DNA from: R-RK-3 sp031399085
GTDB lineage: Bacteria > Pseudomonadota > Alphaproteobacteria > Rhizobiales > Rhodomicrobiaceae
Direction: 5' to 3'
Length of the DNA stretch: 64,000 bases
Assembly: GCA_031399085.1 (NCBI GenBank)
Contig: JANNOQ010000045.1
Location: forward strand, 124,001 to 188,000
A program made the position numbers and the translations under genes. The notes under the pieces are model-generated. The model searched no databases. It was not told the DNA's origin and saw nothing but the letters and a program-made list of their open reading frames with translations. Below, piece after piece: positions 7,998 through 16,660 of the stretch; the first letter of the stretch is position 1, and each line of letters opens with the position of its first letter.

Positions 7998-9302
7998 ATG
8001 GCAATCGTAAGCATGGCCAGAGCGGAGACAGCCGATGGCGGCGATTTGGCAAGCCACATGCGCGAGATCGGCCGCGCCGCGCGACGTGCGGCCACAGGGC
8101 TGGCGCTGACGCCCGGCGACGCAAAGAATGGTGCGCTGCTGACGATGGCGGCGATGCTGCGCAATTTCCACGAGCAGATTCTGAGCGCCAATGCCGAGGA
8201 TTTGGATGCCGCCCGCAAGGCCGCGCGTCCGGCCGCCTTCCTCGACCGGCTGACGCTGACCCCGGCACGCATCGAGGCCATGGCGACGGGCCTTGAGGAT
8301 ATCGCAGACCTGCCCGATCCGGTCGGCGCGGTCATGGCCTCATGGACGCGCCCCAACGGTCTCCTCATCGAGAGGGTGCGCGTGCCGCTCGGCGTCATCG
8401 GCATGATTTTTGAAAGCCGCCCCAACGTCACCGCCGATGCGGGCGGCCTTTGCCTCAAGGCTGGCAATGCCGTCATTTTGCGCGGGGGCTCGGACGGGCT
8501 GGGCACGGTGCGCTCCATCCATGCGGCGCTGGTGGCAGGGCTGCGTCAGGCGGGCCTGGATGAGGCCGCCATTCAAATCGTCGACAGCGCCGACCGCGAT
8601 GCCGTGGGCCTCATGCTTGCCGGACTGGACAGCGCCATCGACGTGATCGTGCCGCGCGGCGGCAAGAGCCTCGTCGCCCGCGTTCAGCAAGAGGCGCGCG
8701 TCCCGGTCTTTGCCCATCTGGATGGGATCTGCCACGTCTACATTCACGCCGCAGCCGATATCGGCATGGCGCGCGAGATCGTCGTCAATGCCAAACTGCG
8801 CCGCACCGGCGTCTGCGGGGCGGCGGAAACATTGCTGGTCGACGAAGCTTGCGCCGCGACGCATCTGGCCCCCTTGATCGGCGCGCTGATCGAGGCGGGA
8901 TGCCAGGTTCGCGGCGACGCCGCCGCGCGTACCGCCGATGCCCGCGTCAAGCCCGCCTCGGAGGAGGATTGGGGCACGGAATATCTCGACGCGATCATTT
9001 CGGTGAAAACCGTCGCCGGGCTGGACGCCGCGATGCAGCACATCGCCCGCTATGGCTCGCAGCACACCGACGCCATCGTGACCGATGACGCCGCAATCGC
9101 CGAACGCTTCCTGCGCGAAGTGGACAGCGCCATCGTCCTGCACAACGCCTCGACACAATTCGCCGATGGTGGTGAATTCGGCATGGGCGGCGAAATCGGC
9201 ATCGCGACGGGGCGCTTTCACGCGCGCGGTCCCGTCGGCGTCGAGCAACTCACGACGTTCAAATATTGCGTGCGCGGCGTTGGCCAGGTGCGCCCGGTTT
9301 AG
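7998..9302 (+). CDS. proA: Gamma-glutamyl phosphate reductase
   Basis: 434 residues. NADPH-dependent reduction of gamma-glutamyl phosphate to glutamate semialdehyde, the second step of proline synthesis. Aldehyde-dehydrogenase superfamily signatures: VPLGVIGMIFESRPNVT, GNAVILRGGSD, the catalytic cysteine in RRTGVCGAAETLLVDE (about 275) and FADGGEFGMGGEIGIATGR near the C terminus. The start at 7998 lies one base after the proB stop. An in-frame ATG a few codons in (MARAETADG) is an alternative. The operon ends here and is followed by an intergenic palindromic repeat. Confidence 0.97.
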   Translation: MAIVSMARAETADGGDLASHMREIGRAARRAATGLALTPGDAKNGALLTMAAMLRNFHEQILSANAEDLDAARKAARPAAFLDRLTLTPARIEAMATGLEDIADLPDPVGAVMASWTRPNGLLIERVRVPLGVIGMIFESRPNVTADAGGLCLKAGNAVILRGGSDGLGTVRSIHAALVAGLRQAGLDEAAIQIVDSADRDAVGLMLAGLDSAIDVIVPRGGKSLVARVQQEARVPVFAHLDGICHVYIHAAADIGMAREIVVNAKLRRTGVCGAAETLLVDEACAATHLAPLIGALIEAGCQVRGDAAARTADARVKPASEEDWGTEYLDAIISVKTVAGLDAAMQHIARYGSQHTDAIVTDDAAIAERFLREVDSAIVLHNASTQFADGGEFGMGGEIGIATGRFHARGPVGVEQLTTFKYCVRGVGQVRPV

Positions 9303-9378
9303 CTGCGGACGGCACCAAAGATCGCCTTCTCTAAGCTCTCGCACACGAGACTTTTGCGAAACGAGGCTCCCCCATTTG

Positions 9379-9484
9379 TCGTCCCGGAAGCCCGTAGGGC
9401 TATCCGGGACCCAATGGCTCCTCTTCAAGCGCCTTGCTCGCGTATCAAGGGCTAATGGGTCCCGGCTCTTCGGCCGGGACGACG
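9379..9484. repeat. Composite palindromic intergenic repeat, full copy 1
   Basis: 106 bp within the 366-bp gap between proA and the UPF0262 gene. The ends are complementary (GTCGTCCCGG at 9379-9388 against CCGGGACGAC at 9475-9484). Each half folds on its own: GTCCCGG with CCGGGAC around 9381-9410, and GTCCCGG-ctcttcgg-CCGGGAC near 9459-9481. A second complementary pair (GGGACCCAATGG / CTAATGGGTCCC) lies inside. The same layout recurs at 28903, 61941 and, as a half copy, 32076. No gene is visible in the rest of 9303-9668. Confidence 0.8.
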
Positions 9485-9668
9485 CAGAGCATGGTGTTTC
9501 GCAGAGGTCTCCCATGGGAGAGGGAAGGTCCGCTGCCGGCTAGGTATGAATCCATCGCGGGCCGCCGCGGGCGAGGACGCCCACCCGCCTCATCCGCGTT
9601 ATGTAAGGTCTCCGCGCGGCCGATCTGCTATGAAAGCCGCCAGGAGCAGCGTCTCGGGAAACGGCACC

Positions 9669-10163
9669 ATGAGTTCAGCAAGCGACGGGCAAGATTCGAC
9701 GGCCCGAATCATCGACATCACGCTGGATGAAAGCTCGATCGGGCGCAATACGGTGGAGGTCGACCACGAACGCCAAGTGGCGATCTTCGATATTCTGGAA
9801 GCCAATCAATTCGCGCTAGATGGCGGCGCGCCCGGACCTTATCGGCTCCGCATCGCCATTGTCGAGAAACGCCTTGCCATCGAGGTCTCGGGCGAAGACA
9901 AGGTCCCTCTCACCACCTTCGTTCTGTCGCTGTCACCTTTCAGCAGGCTCATTAAAGATTATTTTCTGGTCTGTGAAAGCTATTACGAAGCGATCAAGAC
10001 GGCGCCGCCAAGCCGCATCGAGGCCGTCGACATGGGCCGCCGCGCCTTGCACGATGAAGGCAGCCGTATCTTGATCGAAAGGCTGAGCGGCAAGATTACC
10101 ACCGATTTCAACACGGCGAGGCGGCTTTTCACCCTGATCTGCGCGTTGCACTGGAAGGGATAG
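9669..10163 (+). CDS. UPF0262 family protein
   Basis: 164 residues from the ATG at 9669: ARIIDITLDESSIGRN, EVDHERQVAIFDILE, VSLSPFSRLIKDYFLVCESYYEAI, and a C-terminal TDFNTARRLFTLICALHW. This matches the alphaproteobacterial UPF0262 family, whose function is unknown and whose usual length is about 160. The frame is open back to 9546, but the extra 41 codons have no family resemblance, so they are excluded. It is followed after 5 nt by the LMW-PTP-like gene, a neighbour order seen in many Rhizobiales where both sit near hisD. hisD itself is not here. Confidence 0.9.
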   Translation: MSSASDGQDSTARIIDITLDESSIGRNTVEVDHERQVAIFDILEANQFALDGGAPGPYRLRIAIVEKRLAIEVSGEDKVPLTTFVLSLSPFSRLIKDYFLVCESYYEAIKTAPPSRIEAVDMGRRALHDEGSRILIERLSGKITTDFNTARRLFTLICALHWKG

Positions 10164-10168
10164 GCGAT

Positions 10169-10633
10169 TTGAATGCAACGCCTCCCACGGCGGACCTGCC
10201 CAAGGCCGTGCTGTTCGCCTGCAACATGAATGCAGTGCGTTCGCCGATGGCCGAGGCAATCCTGCGCTATCTCGCCGGCCGCCAGATCTATGTCGAGTCG
10301 GCTGGCGTGCGCGCGGGCGAGGCAGACCCGTTTGCGGCGGCGGTATTGGAAGAGATCGGCATCGACATCGCTGGACACCGCCCGCAATCCATCTCCGACC
10401 TCTACGACAGCTCCTTCGATCTGGTCATCAGCCTCGCGCCGGAGGCGCATCACCAGGCGCTGGAAATGACGCGCACGCAGGCCATCGACGCGGAATATTG
10501 GCCGACCCAGGACCCGACCGCCGCAATGGGTAGCCGCGAGCAGATTCTCGACGCTTATCGCGAGGTGCGGGACGGGCTGTTCAGGCGGATCAAGGCCCGT
10601 TTCCCTCTGTCCGGGCGGGTCGGCGAGGTCTGA
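10169..10633 (+). CDS. Low-molecular-weight phosphatase-like protein
   Basis: 154 residues. The P-loop C-x5-R-S is present as CNMNAVRS near residues 18-25 (after VLFACNMN), followed by PMAEAILRYL as in LMW protein-tyrosine phosphatases and arsenate reductases. A candidate general-acid Asp is in WPTQDPTA (about 113). The loop composition differs from the classical C-x-G-N-x-C-R-S, so the substrate is uncertain: phosphotyrosine, arsenate or another phosphate ester. The TTG at 10169 is the only start that keeps the beta strand before the P-loop. It is probably co-transcribed with the UPF0262 gene upstream. Confidence 0.85.
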   Translation: MNATPPTADLPKAVLFACNMNAVRSPMAEAILRYLAGRQIYVESAGVRAGEADPFAAAVLEEIGIDIAGHRPQSISDLYDSSFDLVISLAPEAHHQALEMTRTQAIDAEYWPTQDPTAAMGSREQILDAYREVRDGLFRRIKARFPLSGRVGEV

Positions 10634-10645
10634 TGAGGGCTGGGC

Positions 10646-11344
10646 CTAAACCGGGGCGGTCTCCCGGCCGAACTTCACGGCGCGGTAATACGCCCAGATG
10701 ACGCGCGCGGCCGCCGAACGGTGAGGCCGCCAACTTTCGGCTCGCGCTGAAAGTTCTTTCTCCGTCGGGCGCTCCGGCAAATCGAAGGCGAGTCGCACGC
10801 CTTCCTTCAGCGCGAGGTCGCCCGCCGGAAAGATGTCCGGATGGCCTAGCGCGAACAAGAGATAGACCTCGGCGGTCCAACGCCCGATACCCTTGATGGT
10901 GCAAAGGCGCGTGACGGCATCTTCCGGCTCGCAAGCGAGGAGGCCATCGAGATCGAGATCGCCGGCCAGGATCGCGTCGGAGGCGGCGCGTAGCGTGCGG
11001 ATCTTTGCGGCGGACAGCCCCGCAGCCTTGAGCGTCGCGTCCTCGATGCCCGCCACGCACTCCGCCGAGATCGTGCCAAGCGCCGTTTCGCAGCGCCCAA
11101 AGATCGCCCGCCCCGCCGCGACGGATATTTGCTGACCGGTAATGATCCAGAATAGTCCCCGGAAGCCGGGATCGAGGAGCCGGAGCGGTAGCGGACCGGC
11201 CACAGCATTCACTGCTTCGAAACCGGGCGCGACCGCAATCAGAGCTGCGACATGGGATTGCAGGTCCGCCTCGGTTGCGATGAATACCGGCAGCGCGGCA
11301 TGCTCAGACGCCTGCGCCGGGTTCCGTTGCGGGCGCTTCGCCAT
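10646..11344 (-). CDS. DNA-3-methyladenine glycosylase II family protein
   Basis: 232 residues, HhH-GPD superfamily. The helix-hairpin-helix is in LCTIKGIGRWTAEVYLLF and the catalytic Asp in DIFPAGDLALKEGVRL (about 175-190). WIITGQQISVAAG is the characteristic DNA-intercalating/helix region. It removes alkylated bases such as 3-methyladenine to start base-excision repair. There is no N-terminal AlkA TBP-like domain, so it resembles the short AlkA/Mag1-type enzymes. Its first 41 bp overlap the end of the upstream oligopeptidase gene on the same strand, which suggests coupled translation. Confidence 0.92.
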   Translation of the reverse strand: MAKRPQRNPAQASEHAALPVFIATEADLQSHVAALIAVAPGFEAVNAVAGPLPLRLLDPGFRGLFWIITGQQISVAAGRAIFGRCETALGTISAECVAGIEDATLKAAGLSAAKIRTLRAASDAILAGDLDLDGLLACEPEDAVTRLCTIKGIGRWTAEVYLLFALGHPDIFPAGDLALKEGVRLAFDLPERPTEKELSARAESWRPHRSAAARVIWAYYRAVKFGRETAPV

Positions 11345-13517
11345 TTAGCGTCTCCTCCCCTCGGCTGGACAATCCAGCAATCATCAGTGCAAACGCATAG
11401 GCGAGCGCGACCTCCTTCAGCCGGTCGAAGCGGCCCGACGCCCCGCCATGTCCCGCATCCATATTGGTGCGCAGGAGCAAGACCTTATCATCCGTCTTCA
11501 TCGCGCGCAGCTTGGCCACCCATTTGGCCGGTTCCCAATAGGTCACGCGCGGATCGGTGAGACCGGCAAGCGCCAGAATATGCGGGTAGGCCTGCGCCGT
11601 GACATTGTCATAGGGCGAGTAAGAGGCGATGGTCAGATAATCCACGCTGCTGGCGATCGGATTGCCCCATTCCGGCCATTCGGGCGGAGTGAGCGGAAGC
11701 GTGTCGTCGAGCATGGTGGTGAGCACATCGACGAAAGGCACCTCGGCGATGATGCCGTCGAACAGTTCCGGCGCCATATTGGCGACTGCGCCCATCAGCA
11801 TTCCGCCCGCCGATCCGCCATGCGCAACGATCTTGCCCGGCTTGGTAAAGCCGCTGCTGGCGAGATAGCGGCCTGCCGCGATGAAGTCGGTGAAGGTGTT
11901 GAGCTTGAGGCTGCGCCGTCCGGCCCGGTACCAGCCATAGCCCTTATCCTTGCCGCCGCGAATATGCGCGATGGCGTAGATGAAGCCGCGATCGACGAGG
12001 CTTAGCCGGTTGGTCGAAAAGGACGCGGGCATGGCCATGCCGTACGAGCCGTAGCCGTAAAGCAGCAGCGACGCTGAGCCGTCGAGCTTGGTCGTCCGCC
12101 GGTAGAGCAGCGATACCGGCACCAGTTCGCCATCCTCGGCGGGCGCGAAGACGCGGCGGGTGATGTAGTCGGCGGGGCGGTGGCCGGTCGGCACGTCCTG
12201 CGTCTTGCGCAGACGCCTTTCCCGCAGTTCCATGTCGTAATCGTAGACCTGGTTCGGCGTGGTCATCGATGAATAGCTAAAGCGCAATGTGTGTGTCGCG
12301 AATTCATAGCAGGGCACCGCGTTTAGCGAATAGGCCTCCTCGTCAAACGCGATGCTGTGTTCGTCGCCATCCTGCCAACGTCGGACGACTATTCGCGGAA
12401 GTCCCTGCTCGCGCTCCAGCCGCACAAGGAAGTCTTCGAATACCAACACATCAAGAATAAGCCTGCCCGACCGGTGCGGCTCGATTTCGCGCCAGCTTTC
12501 GCGGCCCACCCCAACGGCCGTCTCAACAATCCGGAAATCCTCCGCGCCGCCCGAATTGGTTAGAATGACCAGGCGCCCATCCCGGTGGTCGACGGAGTAT
12601 TCGTGGCCGTCCTCGCGCGCGGCAACCAGCACCGGCTCGGCATCGAGGTGGGCGCTGTCGACGAGGCGGACTTCGGAGGTTTGGTGATCGCCGCTCTGGA
12701 GTAGGATGTAGCGCCGGTCCGAGGTTTCGCCGACCGAGACGTAAAAGCCGCTATCTGGCTCGTCATAGACGAGACGATCCTCGCTCGCTAGCGTGCCCAG
12801 GCGATGGCGAAAGATGCGGCGCGGACGATGGTTCTCATCAAGCTTAGTATAAAACAGCCACTGCCCGTCCGCGCTCCAAACGCTCTGGCTGGTTGTCTCT
12901 GGGATCGCATCGGCAAGGTCGGCGCCCGTCTCCAGATCGCGCAGCCTCAGCGTATAAAATTCTGAACCCCTATCATCCGCGCCATAGGCCAGCAGCCGAT
13001 GGTCGCGGCTATGAGACACACCGCCGATCTCGAAAAACGGCTTGCCTTCAGCGAGTTGGTTGCCGTCGAGCAGGACCTGCTTGTCGCCGCCGTTTTGCCC
13101 CTCGCGGCAAAATAGCGGATGCTGTCCGCCGGTAACGAAGCTGACAAAATAGGACCAAGGGCCGTCTCGCGCAGGGACAGTCGAATCGTCCTCCTTGATA
13201 CGGCCCTTCATTTCTTGGAATAGCTCAGCCTGCAACGGCTCGGTTTCGGCGAGCATGACCGTGGTGTAGGCATTTTCGGCGAGCAAATAGACGCGAATGT
13301 CGTCAGCCAGCGCTAAAGGCTCGCGCATCACCTCCTGCCAGTTGTCGGCGCGCAGCCAAGCGTAGTCGTCCACGCGTTCCACTTTGTGGTGAATGTTCCG
13401 CGCCGGACGCCTGTCGGCGATGGGAGCTACGGGTTTTGGCTTCATCGGAATGTCGTGCATGGCGCCTCGGCCGAGCGAAGGGGACAGCCCGCCGACTCGC
13501 GCTGCGACGGGCTGCAT
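11304..13517 (-). CDS. S9 family oligopeptidase (protease II-like)
   Basis: Up to 737 residues: an N-terminal beta-propeller (about 60-440) and a C-terminal alpha/beta-hydrolase domain. The catalytic triad is visible: Ser in HGGSAGGMLMG (about 567), Asp in LTDPRVTYWEPAKW (about 654) and His in MDAGHGGASGRF (about 688). VDDYAWLRADNW near the N terminus is typical of oligopeptidase B/PtrB. It cleaves short peptides, usually after basic residues, in the cytosol. AAGG 5 nt before the ATG at 13517 supports that start; an ATG at 13463 would give a more standard N terminus. The 3' end overlaps the glycosylase gene by 41 bp. Confidence 0.93.
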   Translation of the reverse strand: MQPVAARVGGLSPSLGRGAMHDIPMKPKPVAPIADRRPARNIHHKVERVDDYAWLRADNWQEVMREPLALADDIRVYLLAENAYTTVMLAETEPLQAELFQEMKGRIKEDDSTVPARDGPWSYFVSFVTGGQHPLFCREGQNGGDKQVLLDGNQLAEGKPFFEIGGVSHSRDHRLLAYGADDRGSEFYTLRLRDLETGADLADAIPETTSQSVWSADGQWLFYTKLDENHRPRRIFRHRLGTLASEDRLVYDEPDSGFYVSVGETSDRRYILLQSGDHQTSEVRLVDSAHLDAEPVLVAAREDGHEYSVDHRDGRLVILTNSGGAEDFRIVETAVGVGRESWREIEPHRSGRLILDVLVFEDFLVRLEREQGLPRIVVRRWQDGDEHSIAFDEEAYSLNAVPCYEFATHTLRFSYSSMTTPNQVYDYDMELRERRLRKTQDVPTGHRPADYITRRVFAPAEDGELVPVSLLYRRTTKLDGSASLLLYGYGSYGMAMPASFSTNRLSLVDRGFIYAIAHIRGGKDKGYGWYRAGRRSLKLNTFTDFIAAGRYLASSGFTKPGKIVAHGGSAGGMLMGAVANMAPELFDGIIAEVPFVDVLTTMLDDTLPLTPPEWPEWGNPIASSVDYLTIASYSPYDNVTAQAYPHILALAGLTDPRVTYWEPAKWVAKLRAMKTDDKVLLLRTNMDAGHGGASGRFDRLKEVALAYAFALMIAGLSSRGEETLNGEAPATEPGAGV

Positions 13518-13547
13518 TCAAACCTTAAACGCGGGACGGAGCGGCGG

Positions 13548-13949
13548 CTAGTCTTTCGGCTCGAAATTCAGCGCCACGCCATTGATGCAATAGCGAAGCC
13601 CCGTCGGCTTGGGGCCGTCCGGGAAGACGTGCCCGAGATGGGATTCACATTTGGCGCAGCGGACCTCGGTTCGACGCATGAAGAGCGAACGGTCTTCATG
13701 CTCGTCGACGGCCCCGCCTTCCGCCGGCTTGGTAAAGCTCGGCCAGCCGGTCCCTGATTCGAACTTGGCGTCCGAGGAAAACAGTGGCGCGCCGCAAGCC
13801 ACGCACTTAAACATTCCCTCGCGCTTTTCCGCGTTTAACGGGCTGGTAAACGCACGCTCCGTTCCATGTTTGCGCGTTACCTTATAGGCTTCCGGTGAGA
13901 GCTGCGCCTTCCACTCGGCCTCGCTCTTGCTAATGCGATCATTTTCCAT
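13548..13949 (-). CDS. msrB: Peptide-methionine (R)-S-oxide reductase
   Basis: 133 residues. It repairs methionine-R-sulfoxide in proteins. Zinc-binding cysteines at 49/52 (CVAC) and 98/101 (CAKC), the FESGTGWPSF motif at 63-72, SHLGHVFPDGP, and the catalytic Cys121 in RYCINGVALNFE are all present. AGGAG about 7 nt upstream supports the ATG at 13949. It stands 30 bp upstream of the oligopeptidase on the same strand. The 5' side faces the NhaD-type antiporter gene divergently with about 150 bp between, which must hold both promoters. Confidence 0.97.
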   Translation of the reverse strand: MENDRISKSEAEWKAQLSPEAYKVTRKHGTERAFTSPLNAEKREGMFKCVACGAPLFSSDAKFESGTGWPSFTKPAEGGAVDEHEDRSLFMRRTEVRCAKCESHLGHVFPDGPKPTGLRYCINGVALNFEPKD

Positions 13950-14097
13950 ATCAAACTCCTCGTGCCTGTGGCAGACGTGACTCCAAAATAGGCGGTAAAG
14001 CCGCTTTGTTTTAAGACCGTGCGGACTGACGATTGGAGGGCATTGCTCAAATGCTCGTTACTCACTCAAATCGGCAGCCGCTGTCGAAAGGGCAAGC

Positions 14098-15549
14098 ATG
14101 GCGCTCGGCAAATTTCGTTGCAACTTATCCAGCAATCTGGCGCGCATTCTATCGGGCGCTGCGCCCTTAACACTGCTCGGTCCGGATTCGGCCATGGCGG
14201 CGTCGGCCGGCGCGGGATGGGACGGCAGCCAGTTGGGTCTGATCTGGATCATGCCTTTTGCTGGCATCCTCCTGTCGATTGCGCTGTTTCCCCTACTTGC
14301 TCCCAAAATCTGGCACCATCATTACGGAAAAATATCCCTGTTCTGGGCCATGGCTTTTCTGACGCCTTTTGCCGTGCGGTTCGGGTTTGATGCGTCCGTT
14401 GATGAACTCCTTCATGTTCTGCTGCTGGACTATATTCCCTTCATCATTCTGATCGGGTCTCTCTACACAATCGCGGGCGGCATCTATGTGGGCGGCAACC
14501 TTCACGGCTCGCCGTTCGTCAACACGGGATTGCTTGCAACGGGGGCGGGCCTCGCCAGCTTCATCGGAACCACCGGCGCGTCGATAGTTCTCATTCGTCC
14601 GCTCTTGCGCGCCAATGACGACCGGGTACATTGCAAGCACACAGTCATCTTCTTCATCTTCCTGGTTTCGAACATTGGCGGATCGCTGACGCCGCTTGGC
14701 GACCCACCGCTTTTTCTCGGCTTTCTCCGGGGCGTCGATTTCTTCTGGCCGCTTAACGCGATGTTGCTGCCGGCGGCGATCTCATGCGGTATTCTGCTGC
14801 TGATTTTCTTCGTGCTTGACAGCTACATCTACCGGACCGAGGGCCATCTGCCCCGCGATCCGACGCCTGACAGTCCGGTCCGCGTCACAGGCTTGGGCAA
14901 TATCGGCCTGATCGCGCTACTGATGGGTGCCGTGCTCGCGAGCGGCAGCTTAAACTTGGGCAGCATCGCAGTGCGCGGTTTCGAAGTGCCATTGGTCGGC
15001 CTGCTGCGCGACGCAGTTCTACTCGCGCTCGCCGCAATCTCGCTGATGATCACCCCGTCGGGAATTCGTAAGTCCAACAGCTTCAATTGGGAACCCGTGC
15101 AGGAAGTGGCAAAACTGTTCGGCGGCATTTTCATCACTATTATTCCCGCAATCGCCATCTTGCGCGCCGGACAGGCAGGGGTAATGGCTCCGTTGCTGGA
15201 AGTGGTGACCGGACCAGGTGGAGTTCCGAACAATGTGATGTATTTCTGGTTGACGGGGTTGTTGTCGAGCTTTCTCGATAATGCGCCGACATACCTCATC
15301 TTTTTCAATATGGCGGGCGGCGACCCGGCCATTCTGCAAGGGCCTCTTTCCAACACATTGCTTGCGATCTCCGCCGGAGCGGTTTTTATGGGAGCCAATA
15401 GCTATATCGGCAACGCGCCGAACTTCATGGTAAAGTCCATCGCTGAGCGTCATGGCGTCCCGATGCCTAGCTTCTTTGGCTATATGGGCTGGTCGGCGCT
15501 GTTTCTGCTTCCGGTATTCACCCTCCTCACATTTCTATTTTTCGTCTAA
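14098..15549 (+). CDS. NhaD-type sodium:proton antiporter (CitMHS/ArsB superfamily)
   Basis: 483 residues with about 11-12 hydrophobic segments spread evenly from residue 45 to the end. Signature stretches include NTGLLATGAGLASFIGTTGA, SNIGGSLTPLGDPPLFLGF, LLSSFLDNAPTYLIFFN and AGAVFMGANSYIGNAPNF, which match the paired half-repeats of the ion-transporter superfamily and the NhaD branch in particular. It probably exchanges Na+ for H+ across the inner membrane; citrate or another anion is a less likely substrate. The gene ends just before a long AT-rich non-coding region. Confidence 0.85.
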   Translation: MALGKFRCNLSSNLARILSGAAPLTLLGPDSAMAASAGAGWDGSQLGLIWIMPFAGILLSIALFPLLAPKIWHHHYGKISLFWAMAFLTPFAVRFGFDASVDELLHVLLLDYIPFIILIGSLYTIAGGIYVGGNLHGSPFVNTGLLATGAGLASFIGTTGASIVLIRPLLRANDDRVHCKHTVIFFIFLVSNIGGSLTPLGDPPLFLGFLRGVDFFWPLNAMLLPAAISCGILLLIFFVLDSYIYRTEGHLPRDPTPDSPVRVTGLGNIGLIALLMGAVLASGSLNLGSIAVRGFEVPLVGLLRDAVLLALAAISLMITPSGIRKSNSFNWEPVQEVAKLFGGIFITIIPAIAILRAGQAGVMAPLLEVVTGPGGVPNNVMYFWLTGLLSSFLDNAPTYLIFFNMAGGDPAILQGPLSNTLLAISAGAVFMGANSYIGNAPNFMVKSIAERHGVPMPSFFGYMGWSALFLLPVFTLLTFLFFV

Positions 15550-16182
15550 GACAGACACATTTCCGCCATTTACAGGCCGGGACAACGTTACTGTTGCTAA
15601 ACTGCGTCATACAGCCGCATTGTAGTTCCACGTAAAATCTACAAATGCTTATTAGTTAAGCAGGAGTAGTCGAGCGCTCATTACGGTAAACATTTAATTA
15701 TTTCTGCGTTTTACCCGTAAGCTGAACGCGTTCTTCATCAAACGCTGCGGGAACGCGGAAGTTTGGGTAATCATTAGGCCGAAAAGTTCGGCGAGCTAGC
15801 GACTGCGCAGCCTATACGGTGATATAAGACGCGGAAATTTTACAGAACACGCGCGTTATGCACAGCCGTTTTGGTTTTTACCATAAGAATATCGGTAAAA
15901 AGTGAGCCATATCAGGCACGCTTCTCGATTTAGTATTTCTACATGCGATTTCTTGGCCGAAATTCACTAGTTTTCCTTGAATATGCACTAATTTTGAATA
16001 TTATGAACTAAGAAGATAGTGGCGTCCATTCGGGCTTTATCAAAAACACCCTAGCCAAGCCCGTAGGATCATTATTTTCATCTTTAGCGCCTAGAGAATT
16101 AGGCTCCGGACGGAACCCCAGATTCCTTCGGAGCTGATCGAATGACTAAACGATGTCCGCAAAGGACGCCAGGAGACCGCAA
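15550..16182. other. AT-rich non-coding region upstream of mucR
   Basis: 633 bp with no credible reading frame and visibly lower GC than the surroundings. It contains several inverted repeats: GCCGAA-aag-TTCGGC at 15778-15792; TTTTTACC (15875-15882) with GGTAAAAA (15894-15901); CGGGCTT (16031-16037) with AAGCCCG (16057-16063); and GCTCCG (16103-16108) with CGGAGC (16129-16134) in what should be the mucR leader. MucR/Ros proteins are known to bind AT-rich promoter DNA, including their own promoter, so this is the likely autoregulatory region. A small RNA could also be hidden here. Confidence 0.5.
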
Positions 16183-16593
16183 ATGATGGATATCAAATCC
16201 GACAACAATGAGTTGGTTGAGTTCACAACCACCATTGTTTCTGCCTATGTCAGCAATAATTCTGTCATCGCTGGCGACCTGCCAAACATTATCAACGATG
16301 TGCACGACGCTTTGGCGCGCGCATCCGTGAATGCGACGCAGCCGCCCAGCGAAGAACTCAAGCCAGCAGTTCCGGTCAAACGTTCGGTGACGCCCGAATA
16401 CATCGTTTGCTTGGAAGATGGCAAAAAATTCAAGTCGCTGAAGCGCCATCTGCGCACCCATTACAACATGTCGCCGGAAGAATATCGCGACAAATGGGGC
16501 CTGCCGCACGACTATCCGATGGTCGCGCCGAACTACGCGGCGGCCCGCTCGGCCCTCGCTAAGAAGATGGGCCTCGGCCAGCGCCGCAAATAG
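16183..16593 (+). CDS. mucR: MucR/Ros family zinc-finger transcriptional regulator
   Basis: 136 residues. The N-terminal half holds the helical oligomerisation region (ELVEFTTTIVSAYVSNNSV); the C-terminal half holds the Ros-type zinc finger: the Cys in YIVCLEDGKKFKSLKRH, with D three residues on and the paired His in KRHLRTHYNMSPEEYRDKW. MucR proteins in Rhizobiales act as H-NS-like repressors of exopolysaccharide, motility and virulence genes. AGGAG at 16171-16175, 7 nt before the ATG at 16183, fixes the start over an upstream in-frame ATG at 16153. It is monocistronic, with an intrinsic terminator just downstream. Confidence 0.95.
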   Translation: MMDIKSDNNELVEFTTTIVSAYVSNNSVIAGDLPNIINDVHDALARASVNATQPPSEELKPAVPVKRSVTPEYIVCLEDGKKFKSLKRHLRTHYNMSPEEYRDKWGLPHDYPMVAPNYAAARSALAKKMGLGQRRK

Positions 16594-16619
16594 GCGCCCC
16601 GCCTCAAGAGAACGCTTTG

Positions 16620-16650
16620 AACCCTCCGTCATATAAGGCGGGGGGTTTTG
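16620..16650. terminator. Intrinsic terminator after mucR
   Basis: AACCCTCCG pairs with CGGGGGGTT (one G-T pair) across a 10-nt loop and is followed by TTTTG. It lies between the convergent ends of mucR (16593) and the LysR gene (16661) and could stop transcription from both sides, although the U tract is on the mucR side. Confidence 0.8.
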
Positions 16651-16660
16651 TATGTGCGCG

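Noticed and set aside
9379..9484. tRNA- or small-RNA-like folding of the palindromic repeat
   Set aside because: It lacks a cloverleaf and tRNA consensus bases, and the same structure recurs elsewhere, so it is a dispersed repeat.
10218..10245. Loss of the LMW-PTP active site
   Set aside because: The C-x5-R-S loop is kept (CNMNAVRS); only the inner residues differ from the classical form, as in related alphaproteobacterial proteins.
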